A stretch of DNA of 64,000 bases from Streptomyces sp. NBC_01465 (GCF_036227325.1 NZ_CP109467.1:2852001-2916000); one strand, 5' to 3'; positions 32,285-41,290 are shown, numbered from the stretch's first letter. Translations and numbers: made by a program. The notes: generated by a model not told the origin, from the sequence alone.

Positions 32285-33460
32285 TCAGCGCCCCTTCGTA
32301 CGAAGGCGCCGAGAACCCACCACAAGGGCACCGCCGCCGAGGAGGAAGGCGCCGGCGGTGGCCCCAAGCCCGAGCAGGGAGCTCGGGCCTGTCTCTGCGA
32401 GCTCGGCGCTTCCGGCGCCGGGCCTGATGCCGGAGGCACCGAGGATGGAGAAGCGGTAGTCGTTGGACTCGCCGACCCAGTCGCCGTCGTCGCCCTGGCG
32501 CTGCACGATCGCGGCGTTGGCGACGATTTCGTTGGGGGCGGTGTCGCTGGTGAAGGCGAGCCGTACCTTCACGGTGAGGGTCTCGCCCGCGCCGATGACG
32601 AAGCCCGGGAAGCCGTCGTCGAAGACGCCGATGTGCTCGTCCTCGTCGGTGGCCGTGAAGGGGATGGGGCGCCAGCTGCCGGTGCTCTCGTCGAAGAACT
32701 CCATCTGGACCTGCTGGGACTTGAGCGTGCGGTCCCGGTCGACGAAGACGACCACGGGGTGGATGTTGTGGCAGCTCTCCTTGGCCGTGTTCGTCATGTC
32801 GATGTACCAGGTCTTGTAGCCGCCGCCCGCGTTGTACTCGGTCGGGCCGCCGTGGATCTTGGTGTCGACGGGGAACTCTGCGCTGTCGCCGGAGGCGCCG
32901 CAGACCGGGGCCTGATCGGCCTTCAGGACTTCGTCCTGCGCCAGTTGGGGCACGGTGGCGACCGGCTGCCGGCGCGGCTTGGGCACCGCCTGGGTGGTGG
33001 TGTCCGAGGAGGTGTCGGCGGGGGCGTCCTCTGCGATGACGGGCGTGATGCCCTGCCCGGTGTCGGTGGTGTCGCCGACGATGTCCTTGGACGGCGGGGC
33101 GACGGGCACGTTCGCAGGCTGGTCGGCTGCGGGTTGGTCCGCGGCGGGCTGATCCGCTGCCGGCTGATCCGCTGCCGGCTGATCGACTGCAGGCTGGTCC
33201 CCGGCGGGCTGATCCGCGGCCGGCTGATCGGCCGGCTGCAGCGTCTGTACGCCGTTCTCCGTCTCACTGGTGGTGTCCGTCTGGGCGGCGCCGCCGTCCC
33301 CGCAGCTCGCGTCCGGCTGCGCGCCCAACAGGCCCGTCACCACACAGAGTTGCTGGTCGACGAGGCCCCCGTCGGCCGCCACGGCGGACGCCGCACCGAG
33401 GGCGGCAGGGGCCAGAGAGGCTGCGGTAACGCCGAAGGCAATCGCACTGCGCAGTCGCAT
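32285..33460 (-). CDS. LAETG surface protein with DQPAA repeats
   Basis: A 391-residue cell-wall protein. The signal peptide is MRLRSAIAFGVTAASLAPAA. A region of eight or more DQPA(A/G/V) pentads (about residues 75-115) comes from a tandem DNA repeat of about 15 bp. A beta-rich domain with IHGGPTEYNAGGGYKTWYID and a Cys pair follows. The C-terminus is LAETG, a hydrophobic helix, then RRLRTKGR, the class E sortase signal of Streptomyces. A class E sortase gene is present at 41291. The pentad stretch is probably a flexible wall-spanning spacer. Confidence 0.85.
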   Translation of the reverse strand: MRLRSAIAFGVTAASLAPAALGAASAVAADGGLVDQQLCVVTGLLGAQPDASCGDGGAAQTDTTSETENGVQTLQPADQPAADQPAGDQPAVDQPAADQPAADQPAADQPAADQPANVPVAPPSKDIVGDTTDTGQGITPVIAEDAPADTSSDTTTQAVPKPRRQPVATVPQLAQDEVLKADQAPVCGASGDSAEFPVDTKIHGGPTEYNAGGGYKTWYIDMTNTAKESCHNIHPVVVFVDRDRTLKSQQVQMEFFDESTGSWRPIPFTATDEDEHIGVFDDGFPGFVIGAGETLTVKVRLAFTSDTAPNEIVANAAIVQRQGDDGDWVGESNDYRFSILGASGIRPGAGSAELAETGPSSLLGLGATAGAFLLGGGALVVGSRRLRTKGR

Positions 33461-33485
33461 GAAGAACCCTTGCTCACGAGCGGAC

Positions 33486-33517
33486 GAACACCACCGGGTG
33501 ATCACCCGGTCGTGTTC
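33486..33517. promoter_or_regulatory. 32-bp near-perfect palindrome before the LAETG gene
   Basis: The centre ACCGGGTGATCACCCGGT (33493-33510) is perfect. Six further pairs extend it after one mismatch (outer arms GAACAC/GTGTTC). It lies 26-57 bp before the ATG, so it may be an operator or a leader hairpin. Confidence 0.6.
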
Positions 33518-33611
33518 CGTGACACTCCCACGCGCGCGCGGTCGGCCACGAACGCCACGAACCCGTACGGCCGAATAGCCCTCGAATCCCCCTCGGTCAG
33601 CCCATTTTCAG

Positions 33612-34757
33612 TCATTTCCGATTGGCGGGAAACGCCATAGTTCCCCGGCCGAATACGGATGCGAGGACCAACTGTGCGGCCCCTTCGGCGACCATGCCCC
33701 GCCCGCCGTCGACGGCCGAGACCGGCACGGCGGCCACGCCCCCTTCCCTGCGGGCCCGTTCCTCCAGTACGGCGCCAACTCCCCGTACGAACAGGTCACG
33801 ATGGGCGTCGACGGTACGTCCGCCCAGCAGGACCCGGTCGATGTCGAGCAGCCCGGCGAGGTTGGCGGCGCCCGCCCCCAGGAACCGGGCGGCGGCCGCC
33901 ACGTCCCCGCGCTCGACCGCGCCCAGGCAGAGCGCCTCGATGCAGCCGCGTCCGCCGCAGCCGCACGGAGGGCCGCCGATAAGGATCGTCTGGTGGCCGA
34001 ATTCGCCCGCCCCGGTGCGCGCGCCCCGGTAGAGCGCGCCCCCGAGGACGAGCCCGGCGCCGAGCCCGCTGCCCAGGTGCAGATACGCGAAGGAGTCGGC
34101 AGCCCCCAGACCACACTGACCGCGCAGTGCGAGGCCCAGGGCGGCGGCGTTGGTGTCCTTGTCCAGTACGACGGTGCTCCGGAGCTTCTGCGCGAGGACC
34201 TCCCGCAGCGGCACCCCGTTCCACTGCGGGAACCCGGTGACCCGGTGCAGCACCCCCGCCTCGTGGTCGAGCGGCCCGGGGGTGGCGACGCCGACCCCGA
34301 GCACGGGCCCGCATCCGCCGCTCTCCGCGACGAGCGCGTCGACCTCTCGTACGGCAGTGTCGGCGACCGCCGCGACCCCTGCCCCGAAGTCCAGCTCCCC
34401 GCGCTGCTCCCCGACGACCGTCCCGGCGAGGTCGACCAGGACGGCGGTCACCTCGTCGCGGTCGAGGTGCAGCCCGACCGCATGGCCGGCCCCCGGCACG
34501 AGCCGCAGCACCGTACGCGGCTTGCCGCCCGTGGAGGCGCGGCGGCCGGCCTCCGTGACGAGGCCCTCGTCCCTCAACCGGGCCGTGATCTTGCTGACGG
34601 CCTGCGGTGTGAGACCGGTGCGCTCGGCCAGCTCCAGCCTGCTGATGCCGCCCTCTGCCGCCATTCGCAGCAGATCCAGCACCAGCGCGGCGTTGTGGCT
34701 GCGCAGTGCCGGCAGATTCACCCCACTGTTGTCCCTGTTCACAGGGACATTCTCCAC
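33612..34757 (-). CDS. ROK-family transcriptional regulator
   Basis: A 381-residue regulator. The N-terminal MarR-like helix-turn-helix is GISRLELAERTGLTPQAVSKI. The ROK sugar-kinase-like domain has VGVGVATPGPLD, DTNAAALG and the zinc-site motif CGCGGRGCIE with His in GAGEFGHQTI. It starts at GTG. It is divergent from the Gfo/Idh/MocA gene with only 41 bp between starts, so it probably controls that operon in response to a sugar or sugar derivative. Confidence 0.88.
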   Translation of the reverse strand: MENVPVNRDNSGVNLPALRSHNAALVLDLLRMAAEGGISRLELAERTGLTPQAVSKITARLRDEGLVTEAGRRASTGGKPRTVLRLVPGAGHAVGLHLDRDEVTAVLVDLAGTVVGEQRGELDFGAGVAAVADTAVREVDALVAESGGCGPVLGVGVATPGPLDHEAGVLHRVTGFPQWNGVPLREVLAQKLRSTVVLDKDTNAAALGLALRGQCGLGAADSFAYLHLGSGLGAGLVLGGALYRGARTGAGEFGHQTILIGGPPCGCGGRGCIEALCLGAVERGDVAAAARFLGAGAANLAGLLDIDRVLLGGRTVDAHRDLFVRGVGAVLEERARREGGVAAVPVSAVDGGRGMVAEGAAQLVLASVFGRGTMAFPANRK

Positions 34758-34772
34758 TGCGCTTGCACTTTG

Positions 34773-34785
34773 GCAACAGCGTTGC
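34773..34785. promoter_or_regulatory. Short inverted repeat in the ROK/oxidoreductase divergent promoter
   Basis: GCAAC and GTTGC are separated by AGC. The site sits between the two starts, a position expected for a ROK operator. The arms are short, so support is modest. Confidence 0.35.
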
Positions 34786-34798
34786 TTAAGTGGATGGC

Positions 34799-35884
34799 AT
34801 GACTGCTCCCCATGACCACCGTGACCTCCGTGTGGGCCTCGTCGGCTACGGCCTGGCGGGCTCCGTATTCCACGCCCCTCTGATCGCCGCCACCGAGGGC
34901 CTGGTCCTCGACACGGTCGTCACGTCGAACCCGGAGCGTCAGGAGCAGGCACGCGCCGAGTTCCCCGACGTCCGCTTCGTCGACTCCGCCGACGACCTGT
35001 GGCAGCACGCGGACGAGCTCGACCTGATCGTCATCGCGTCCCCGAACAAGACGCACATCCCCGTCGCGACGGCCGCCCTCAAGGCCGGCCTCCCGGTGGT
35101 CGTGGACAAGCCGATCGCCGGCACGGCGGCCGAGGCCCGCGACCTGGCGGCCCTCGCCGAGGAGAAGGGCCTGCTCCTCTCCGTCTTCCAGAACCGCCGC
35201 TGGGACAACGACTTCCTCACCCTCCGGGCCCTGATCGCCGACGGCGAGCTCGGCGAGATCCAGCGCTTCGAGTCGCGCTTCGAGCGCTGGCGTCCGCAGC
35301 CCAAGGGCGGCTGGCGCGAGTCGGGCGACCCGAGCGAGATCGGCGGACTGCTGTACGACCTCGGCAGCCACGTCGTCGACCAGGCGCTGGTGCTCTTCGG
35401 CCCGGCGGTGAGCGTGTACGCCGAGTCGGACGTACGCCGCCCCGGCGCGTACGCGGACGACGACACGTTCATCGCGATCACGCACGCCGGCGGGGTCCGC
35501 TCGCACCTCTATGTCTCGGCGACGACGGCCCAACTGGGCCCGCGCTTCCGGGTGCTGGGCTCTTCGGCGGGTTACGTGAAGTACGGCCTCGACCCCCAGG
35601 AGGCCGCCCTGCGCGACGGCAAGCGCCCGGCCGCGGCCGGCGGCTGGGGCGAGGAGCCCGAGTCGCTCTGGGGCCGGGTCGGCTCCGGCGAGTCCCCGCT
35701 GACGGGCGGCGGCCGCCCGGTCCGGACGCTGCCCGGCGACTACCCGGCGTACTACGCGGGGATCGCCGAGTCGCTCCGTACGGGTGCGAAGCCCCCGGTC
35801 ACCGCGGAGGAGGCGGCGTCCGCGCTGGACGTACTAGAAGCGGCGCGTCGCAGCGCCGCCGAGGGAATCACGGTGCAGCTGTGA
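34799..35884 (+). CDS. Gfo/Idh/MocA-family oxidoreductase
   Basis: A 361-residue NAD(P)-dependent dehydrogenase. The Rossmann start is VGLVGYGLAGSVFHAPLI, followed by IASPNKTH and VVVDKPIA (the EKP-type lysine motif reads DKP here). The C-terminal domain contains GGLLYDLGSHVVDQAL with the catalytic His. The ATG at 34799 is preferred over a GTG three codons upstream. It should oxidise or reduce a sugar or inositol-type compound. The next gene overlaps its stop. Confidence 0.86.
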   Translation: MTAPHDHRDLRVGLVGYGLAGSVFHAPLIAATEGLVLDTVVTSNPERQEQARAEFPDVRFVDSADDLWQHADELDLIVIASPNKTHIPVATAALKAGLPVVVDKPIAGTAAEARDLAALAEEKGLLLSVFQNRRWDNDFLTLRALIADGELGEIQRFESRFERWRPQPKGGWRESGDPSEIGGLLYDLGSHVVDQALVLFGPAVSVYAESDVRRPGAYADDDTFIAITHAGGVRSHLYVSATTAQLGPRFRVLGSSAGYVKYGLDPQEAALRDGKRPAAAGGWGEEPESLWGRVGSGESPLTGGGRPVRTLPGDYPAYYAGIAESLRTGAKPPVTAEEAASALDVLEAARRSAAEGITVQL

Positions 35885-36354
35885 CGACGACCCCGCCGAC
35901 GGTGGCCGAGCTGGAGGCGCAGCAGCTGCGTCTGACGCTGCCCCGTTTCACGTACGAGGACGCCTGGACGCTCGGCACGCTCCTGACCGATCTGGCCAGG
36001 GAACGCAAGGCCCCGGTGGCGATCGACATCCACCGGGGCGCGCAGCAGCTGTTCCACGCGGCGCTGCCCGGCTCCTCCGCCGACAACGACGGCTGGATCG
36101 ACCGGAAGCGGGCGGTGGTGGCGCGCTACGGCGAGAGCTCGCTGCTCGTCGGGACGCGCTTCCGCGAGAAGGGCAAGACGTTCGAGACGGACTCGCGGCT
36201 CGACGCCAATTTGTTTGCGGCGCACGGGGGTTCGTTCCCGCTGGTGGTTGAGGGGGCGGGGGTGATCGGCACGGTGACCGTGTCGGGGCTGCCGCAGGTG
36301 GAGGATCACGCGATGGTGGTGGAGGCGCTGGAGCGCCTCATCGCAGCGAGCTGA
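35881..36354 (+). CDS. UPF0303/HbpS-like heme-binding domain protein
   Basis: A 157-residue protein with the GTG start overlapping the oxidoreductase stop (GTGA). Landmarks are TYEDAWTLGTLL, PVAIDIHRGAQQLFHAALPG, WIDRKRAVV and HGGSFPLVVEGAGVIGTVTVSGL, typical of the GlcG/HbpS/UPF0303 fold. Members bind heme or small organic ligands or act as redox accessories. There is no signal peptide, unlike secreted HbpS. Its 3' end overlaps the convergent hydrolase gene by 17 bp. Function is not clear. Confidence 0.78.
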   Translation: MTTTPPTVAELEAQQLRLTLPRFTYEDAWTLGTLLTDLARERKAPVAIDIHRGAQQLFHAALPGSSADNDGWIDRKRAVVARYGESSLLVGTRFREKGKTFETDSRLDANLFAAHGGSFPLVVEGAGVIGTVTVSGLPQVEDHAMVVEALERLIAAS

Positions 36355-37063
36355 GCAACTCCTCCACCCTGCGCCAGGTGTCGGTGGCCGCGGCCTCGTC
36401 GTAGGTCTCGCGGCCCTCGAAGAGGTAGGGGTGACCGGCGCCCGGGTAGACGACGAAGTCGTAGCGGACGCCGGATGCCTTCAACTCGGCTTCGATCCGG
36501 GCGCGTTGGGCCGGGCTGATGACGTGGTCCTCGTCCCCCACGAGGAAGAGGAGCCGCCCGGTGATCCCGGAGGTCAGGGTGAGGGTCGGCTCCGGGGTGG
36601 AGAGCGGGATGTCGGTGACGGTCAGCCAACCCGGGTAGACGGTGGCGACCGCGCGGAGGGGGAGGCGGGCGGCGGCGAGGTAGGCCATGTGCCCGCCGGC
36701 GCTGAAGCCGACCATGCCGATGCGGTCGCCGGTGCCTTCGTGTGCGCGGAGGTGGTTCATGATGGCTTCGACGTCGGCGAGGACGCCGTCGCGGGTAAGG
36801 AGCGTCAGCAGCTCGAACCCGCGCTTGCGGCCCGCTTCGTCGCCGGCGAGGGCCGCGCGGGGCTGGGTGCGGTGGTGGAAGTCGGGGGCGACGACGGTGA
36901 AGCCGAGGGCGGCGAGGCGGCGGGCGGTGGCCTGGATGTTCTCGTCGAGGCCGAAGAGTTCGGGGGCGAGGATGACGCCGGGGTGGGTGCCGGGGGTGGC
37001 GGGCCTTGCTATGTAGGCGGCCATGCCGTTGATGTCGGCCCAGGTGGAGGTTGAGGTCGTCAT
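36338..37063 (-). CDS. Dienelactone hydrolase family protein
   Basis: A 241-residue alpha/beta hydrolase. The fold begins at GVILAPELFGLDENIQATA. The nucleophile elbow is VGFSAGGHMA, so the nucleophile is Ser rather than the Cys of classical dienelactone hydrolases. The acid Asp is in LVGDEDHVISP and the His in GAGHPYLFEGRETY. The ATG at 37063 is chosen by family length; no good ribosome site is visible. Substrate is unknown. Confidence 0.83.
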   Translation of the reverse strand: MTTSTSTWADINGMAAYIARPATPGTHPGVILAPELFGLDENIQATARRLAALGFTVVAPDFHHRTQPRAALAGDEAGRKRGFELLTLLTRDGVLADVEAIMNHLRAHEGTGDRIGMVGFSAGGHMAYLAAARLPLRAVATVYPGWLTVTDIPLSTPEPTLTLTSGITGRLLFLVGDEDHVISPAQRARIEAELKASGVRYDFVVYPGAGHPYLFEGRETYDEAAATDTWRRVEELLSSLR

Positions 37064-37399
37064 GGGGGTGACGATAGGCGGGTCAACTGGCTTTGGGGCG
37101 GCGGGTTTTGCGGGCTTGACCATTGGTTTGCGCGGGGGTGATGGCGCGGGTTCAAGCAGAGGGGCTCCCCGATCCCGCCCCTTCCCGAAACTGGGGCTGC
37201 GCCCCAGACCCCCCGAGCCCCGCCCCTGCGGGGGCTTCGCCCCCTGCACCCCGTACGCGACCTTCGGCCGCTTGTCCTCAATCGCCGGACGGGCTTGAGA
37301 TGCCCGTATCCAGCCCCTCCGGCGATTGAGGAGCGGGGTCTGGGGCCAGGGCTCGGGGCACCCCCCGGACGCAAGCCCCCGCCCCACCCCCGCCAACCC
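37064..37399. repeat. Intergenic repeat cluster, dispersed repeat copy C
   Basis: This 336-bp gap contains CTGGGGCTGCGCCCCAGACC (37190-37209), GGGGGCTTCGCCCCC (37230-37244), the dispersed unit GCGACCTTCGGCCGCTTGTC with TCAATCGCCGGACGGGC (37256-37293), and its inverted partner CCTCCGGCGATTGAGGAGCG (37317-37336). The last two can pair into a large hairpin. No gene is apparent. Confidence 0.7.
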
Positions 37400-38257
37400 C
37401 TACGCCCCCTTCAACTCCTGCCGCTGCCGCCCCAGCCCAGCAATCTCCAGCTCCACGACATCCCCCGCCCGCAGATACGGCTTCGGCTCGGGCTGCCCGA
37501 GCGCGACCCCCGCCGGCGTCCCCGTGTTGATGACATCGCCCGGGTAGAGCGTCATGAACTGGCTCAGGTACCGCACCACTTCCGCGACCCCGAAGATCTG
37601 CTCCGCAGTCGTCCCGTCCTGCTTCAGCTCCCCGTTCACCCACAGTTTCAGCCCCAGCGCCTGCGGATCCCCCACCTCATCGGCGGTCACCAGCCACGGC
37701 CCCAGCGGGTTGAACGTCTCGCAGTTCTTCCCCTTGTCCCACTGCCCGCCGCGCTCGATCTGGAAGGCGCGCTCGGACACGTCATGGGCGACGGCGTACC
37801 CCGCCACGTACGACAGCGGGTCCTCGTCCTCGCCCACGTACCGGGCCGTGCGCCCGATGACGACCGCCAGCTCGACCTCCCAGTCGGTCTTCACCGACCC
37901 CCGGGGCACCAGCACCGTGTCGTCCGGGCCCACCACCGTGTCCGGGGCCTTCATGAACAGGATCGGCTCGGCCGGGATCGCCGCGCCCGTCTCCGTCGCG
38001 TGGTCGTGGTAGTTCAGCCCGATGCACACGATCTTGCCGATCCGCCCCAGCGGCGGCCCGACCCGGAGCCCGTCCGCGTCCAGGACCGGCAGCTCCCCGC
38101 CCGCAGCCGCCTCCCGTACGCGCGTCATCGCGCCCGCGTCGCCGAGCAGTTCGCCGTTCACATCCGGGACAATCCCGGACAGATCCCTCAGCGTTCCGTC
38201 CTCGTCGAGCAGCGCAGGGCGTTCGTTCCCGGCCGTACCGACTCGCAGCAGCTTCAT
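37400..38257 (-). CDS. Fumarylacetoacetate hydrolase family protein
   Basis: A 285-residue enzyme with the FAH fold. Conserved blocks are IGKIVCIGLNYHDHATETG, PILFMKAPDTVVGP, the metal-binding DWEVELAVVIG, YAVAHDVSERAFQ and the late INTGTPAGVALGQ. Such enzymes hydrolyse or decarboxylate beta-diketo acids such as diketo-deoxy-fuconate or hydroxymuconate products. It starts at ATG with GGAG upstream. No pathway genes flank it, so the substrate is open. Confidence 0.87.
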   Translation of the reverse strand: MKLLRVGTAGNERPALLDEDGTLRDLSGIVPDVNGELLGDAGAMTRVREAAAGGELPVLDADGLRVGPPLGRIGKIVCIGLNYHDHATETGAAIPAEPILFMKAPDTVVGPDDTVLVPRGSVKTDWEVELAVVIGRTARYVGEDEDPLSYVAGYAVAHDVSERAFQIERGGQWDKGKNCETFNPLGPWLVTADEVGDPQALGLKLWVNGELKQDGTTAEQIFGVAEVVRYLSQFMTLYPGDVINTGTPAGVALGQPEPKPYLRAGDVVELEIAGLGRQRQELKGA

Positions 38258-38376
38258 GGTCAGTCAACTCCTTGGACTAGAGACTGTCCGGGCCGACGAG
38301 TAGCGGTCATCGGAGGACTGGTCGATCCTCTAAGCCCGGCGTCCACTCCGCAAGACCCTGTTCACCACCCGGACCT

Positions 38377-39153
38377 TTACATCGGAGTAGCAAGGACCGC
38401 CGCTGAGGGCACCATGTCCCGGTAAAGGTAGGCCCTTTCCACTGCAGACCACGTCGTACTCGTCACCACGTACAGCGCCGCGGCCAACGGCACGATGCCC
38501 ACCGTGAACAGCGTCATGAAGGACATCAGCGGCATCACCTTGGTCATCGCGCTCATCGCGCCCGCCCCCGGAACATCCGATGAACTCGGCGCCGGCGCAG
38601 CGGCCGCACTGGCCGCCATCATCCGCTTCGTACGCCCGTAATTGAACGTGGCCACCGCCGCCACGATCGCGAACAGCACCAGATAGACGACCGCCTCGGA
38701 CCCGAACACCCCGCCGTCCGCGAGCGCCCCGCGCCACGTCCCGCCCAGCGGACTCCCGAGCAGCGAGTGCTCCAGCAGCACGTTCGCCTTGCCGCCGATC
38801 TTCGTCGACTCGAAGAGGTGGTACATCAGGAAGAAGGCGGGCATCTGCAGCAGGCTCGGCAGGCAGCCGGCCAGCGGCGAGACCTTCTCCGCCGCGTACA
38901 GCTCCATCGTCGCCTTCTGCAGCTTCTGCGCGTCCTTGCCGTGCTTCTTGCGCAGCGCGGCGATCTGGGGCGCGAGCGCGGCGCGTGCCTTCTGGGCGCG
39001 GGCCGACTGGCGGGAGAGCGGGTGGATCGCGAGCCGTACACACGCGGTGAACAGGACGATCGCGGCGGCCATCGAGGCTCCGTGGAAGAGCGGGTCGAGC
39101 AGATCGGCGAGGTGCGCGACCAGGCTGGCGAAAGCGGACATGAATGCGGACAC
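38377..39153 (-). CDS. YidC/Oxa1-family membrane insertase paralogue
   Basis: A 258-residue insertase with about five helices. The first cytoplasmic loop has RLAIHPLSRQSARAQKARA and LRKKHGKDAQKLQKATMELY, and LPSLLQMPAFFLMYHLF is typical for the family. The start is GTG with GGAGG eight bases upstream. It lacks the long basic C-terminal tail of the main YidC encoded near oriC, so it is probably a specialised second copy. It sits beside a DUF6412 gene, a recurring pair in actinobacteria. Confidence 0.85.
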   Translation of the reverse strand: MSAFMSAFASLVAHLADLLDPLFHGASMAAAIVLFTACVRLAIHPLSRQSARAQKARAALAPQIAALRKKHGKDAQKLQKATMELYAAEKVSPLAGCLPSLLQMPAFFLMYHLFESTKIGGKANVLLEHSLLGSPLGGTWRGALADGGVFGSEAVVYLVLFAIVAAVATFNYGRTKRMMAASAAAAPAPSSSDVPGAGAMSAMTKVMPLMSFMTLFTVGIVPLAAALYVVTSTTWSAVERAYLYRDMVPSAAVLATPM

Positions 39154-39243
39154 GGGAGCCCTCCGAGGGGTCTCGTCATAAGCCGGACAGGCAGGAGATG
39201 TCGGCGTGACGGACCGCGGGGAGAACCGGAGAAGAGGTGTGTC

Positions 39244-39552
39244 CTACGCGGCCGTCGGGACGAGACGTCCCGGAGCTCGCGGCCTGGGCCGCCCCGATGC
39301 GTCGGGATCGCGTTGCGGCAGGAAGGCGGTACGCCGTTCCCGGTCGCGGATGGCGGTGCGGACGCGCGTCCGCGGCACCGCGGGCACATTGCGCGAGGCG
39401 ACGAGCGCACACGCGGCCAGCGCGGATCCGACCGCGGCGGTGGCGGCGAGTGCGACGGCGGAGGTGAGCGTGCCGCCCTCGGCGAGCAGCACATCGGCGA
39501 GGAGGAAGAGCAGCAGACCGGCTGCCGACACACGTACACGTCGACCGAACAT
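39244..39552 (-). CDS. DUF6412-like small membrane protein
   Basis: A 102-residue protein with two hydrophobic helices (AAGLLLFLLADVLLA and LAATAAVGSALAACALVA). The Arg-rich C-terminal tail RTAIRDRERRTAFLPQ...DPDASGRPRPRAPG is a conserved feature of small proteins encoded next to YidC paralogues. It is probably an insertase partner, but no function is known. Confidence 0.72.
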   Translation of the reverse strand: MFGRRVRVSAAGLLLFLLADVLLAEGGTLTSAVALAATAAVGSALAACALVASRNVPAVPRTRVRTAIRDRERRTAFLPQRDPDASGRPRPRAPGRLVPTAA

Positions 39553-39592
39553 GGCACCCCTCCTCTCCCGCGAAAAAACAGACCTTCAGCCG

Positions 39593-41083
39593 TTATACAC
39601 GACTGTCCTCCAGGATCGGATCGGAGGCCAGCACCTCGGAGTCCGGCCGCGGATCCCGGTCCGGCCGCCCCGCGTACGTCACGGCGAGCGCGACGGCGAG
39701 GTTGGCGGCCAGGGCCACGATCCCGGCGTTGACGCCCCACACCGGGTCGCGGTCGGTGAAGACGAGCGAGCAGACGACGGCGACGCCCACGACGAGCCCG
39801 CTCCCGGCGGCGAGGAGGGTCAGCCGCCGCCACACCAGGCCGAGCAGCAGCATCGGCAGGAGCTGCGCCATCCCCTCGTACGAGATCAGGGAGAGGCGGA
39901 CCAGGGTGTTCGGCGCGGTGTACGTCATGACCAGGGCGAGGGTCCCCGCGACGACGACCACCACCTGCGAGGCGCCCTTCTGGCGCTCGTTCCAGCGCGG
40001 TACGAGCGAGAGCACGCTGCGGCCCCACATCGTCCCGATCACCAGCATGAAGACGGCCATGGGGACGACGGAGGACAGCGCGGCCGCGACCCCGATCACG
40101 CCGACCGCCCAGGCGGGCAGTGAGTCGACGACCAGCTTGAAGAGGGCGAGGTTGGACTCGGCGCCGACGAGGCCGGGGACGACGAAAAGGGCCGCCATGC
40201 CGAGCAGCATCGGGACGAAGAGAAGGATGTTGTACGCGGGGAGCCAGACGGCGTTCTTGCGCAGGACGTCCGCGTTCCGGGCGCCGAGGTAGCCGGCGAC
40301 GGTGGTCGGGAAGATCACGACGGTGAGGGAGTTGAGGACGGTGGTCGTCGCGTACCAGGCCTGGCCGAAGCCGCTGTCGCCGTGGCCGGGGAAGGTCAGC
40401 CAGTCGCTCTTCTCGGCGACGAGGCGGTCGAGGAAGGGGCCGTATCCGTCGAAGTAGTGGAAGGGGACGTAGAAGGCGAGGAAGCCGAGCGTCCCGATGA
40501 CGAGGACGTCCTTGAGGACGGAGACCCAGGCGCTGCCCTTGAGGCCGCTGACGACGACGAAGCCGGTCGTGACGGCGAAGGCGATGAAATAGGCCCAGTT
40601 GAGGCTGATCGAACCGTACGAGATGGTCGAGACGACGACGCCCATGCCGGTGATCTGCAGCTGGATGTACGGGAGAAGGAAGACGGTGGCGAGGACGGCG
40701 ACGACGGCGCCCAGCCAGGGCTTTCCGTAGCGGTGGCTGATCATGTCGGTGATGCCGACGAGGCCGTGCCGGCGCGCGTAGGACCAGAGCATCGGCCCGA
40801 CGACGTAGCCGACGGCGTATCCGCAGGACATGTACGCGACGACGTAGAGCACCGGGGCCCCGTAGTTGTAGCCCCAGCCCGCCGCGCCCAGATAGCTGAA
40901 GCTGGTGTAGCCCTCGCCCGCCATCAGGACCCAGATGAAGACGGAGCCGAGGCTGCGGCCGCCCACGGACCAGGCGGTGAGGCCGCCGCCGCGGCCGCCG
41001 CGTACGGCGAGCAGCCCGAGAAGGACGGTGCCCACCATGAAGACGCCGAAGACGGAGGTCGCGATCGCCGCGTCGCTGCTCAT
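39593..41083 (-). CDS. Sodium:solute symporter family permease
   Basis: A 496-residue SSS-family carrier with about 13 helices. Typical parts are WSVGGRSLGSVFIWVLMAGEGYTSFSYLG, GLVGITDMISHRYGK and ALSSVVPMAVFMLVIGTMW with sodium-site Ser residues. The pairing with a DUF3311 gene suggests monocarboxylate or similar organic acid uptake. Its ATG overlaps the DUF3311 stop, so both are made together. Confidence 0.87.
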   Translation of the reverse strand: MSSDAAIATSVFGVFMVGTVLLGLLAVRGGRGGGLTAWSVGGRSLGSVFIWVLMAGEGYTSFSYLGAAGWGYNYGAPVLYVVAYMSCGYAVGYVVGPMLWSYARRHGLVGITDMISHRYGKPWLGAVVAVLATVFLLPYIQLQITGMGVVVSTISYGSISLNWAYFIAFAVTTGFVVVSGLKGSAWVSVLKDVLVIGTLGFLAFYVPFHYFDGYGPFLDRLVAEKSDWLTFPGHGDSGFGQAWYATTTVLNSLTVVIFPTTVAGYLGARNADVLRKNAVWLPAYNILLFVPMLLGMAALFVVPGLVGAESNLALFKLVVDSLPAWAVGVIGVAAALSSVVPMAVFMLVIGTMWGRSVLSLVPRWNERQKGASQVVVVVAGTLALVMTYTAPNTLVRLSLISYEGMAQLLPMLLLGLVWRRLTLLAAGSGLVVGVAVVCSLVFTDRDPVWGVNAGIVALAANLAVALAVTYAGRPDRDPRPDSEVLASDPILEDSRV

Positions 41084-41289
41084 CGCCGGTCACCCCGCTG
41101 ATCGCCTCGTCGCGCGAGCCACACCAGCAAGGGCGTGACGAGCGTCGCCCCCATCAGCCAAGCGAAGAGGAACGGCAGCCCGAGGATCACGGGCTGGACG
41201 CGGTTGACGAACGGCAGGGCGCCCACGAACAGCACGTAGGGCACGAGCAACCACAGGAGATGAGGACGACGTCTGAGCACGGCGATCAC
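41080..41289 (-). CDS. DUF3311 small membrane protein
   Basis: A 69-residue protein with two helices (LLWLLVPYVLFVGALPFVN and LGLPFLFAWLMGATLVTPL), the normal DUF3311 layout. These proteins are almost always encoded directly before an SSS permease and may be its small subunit. The stop overlaps the permease start by four bases. Confidence 0.85.
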   Translation of the reverse strand: MIAVLRRRPHLLWLLVPYVLFVGALPFVNRVQPVILGLPFLFAWLMGATLVTPLLVWLARRGDQRGDRR

Positions 41290-41290
41290 G

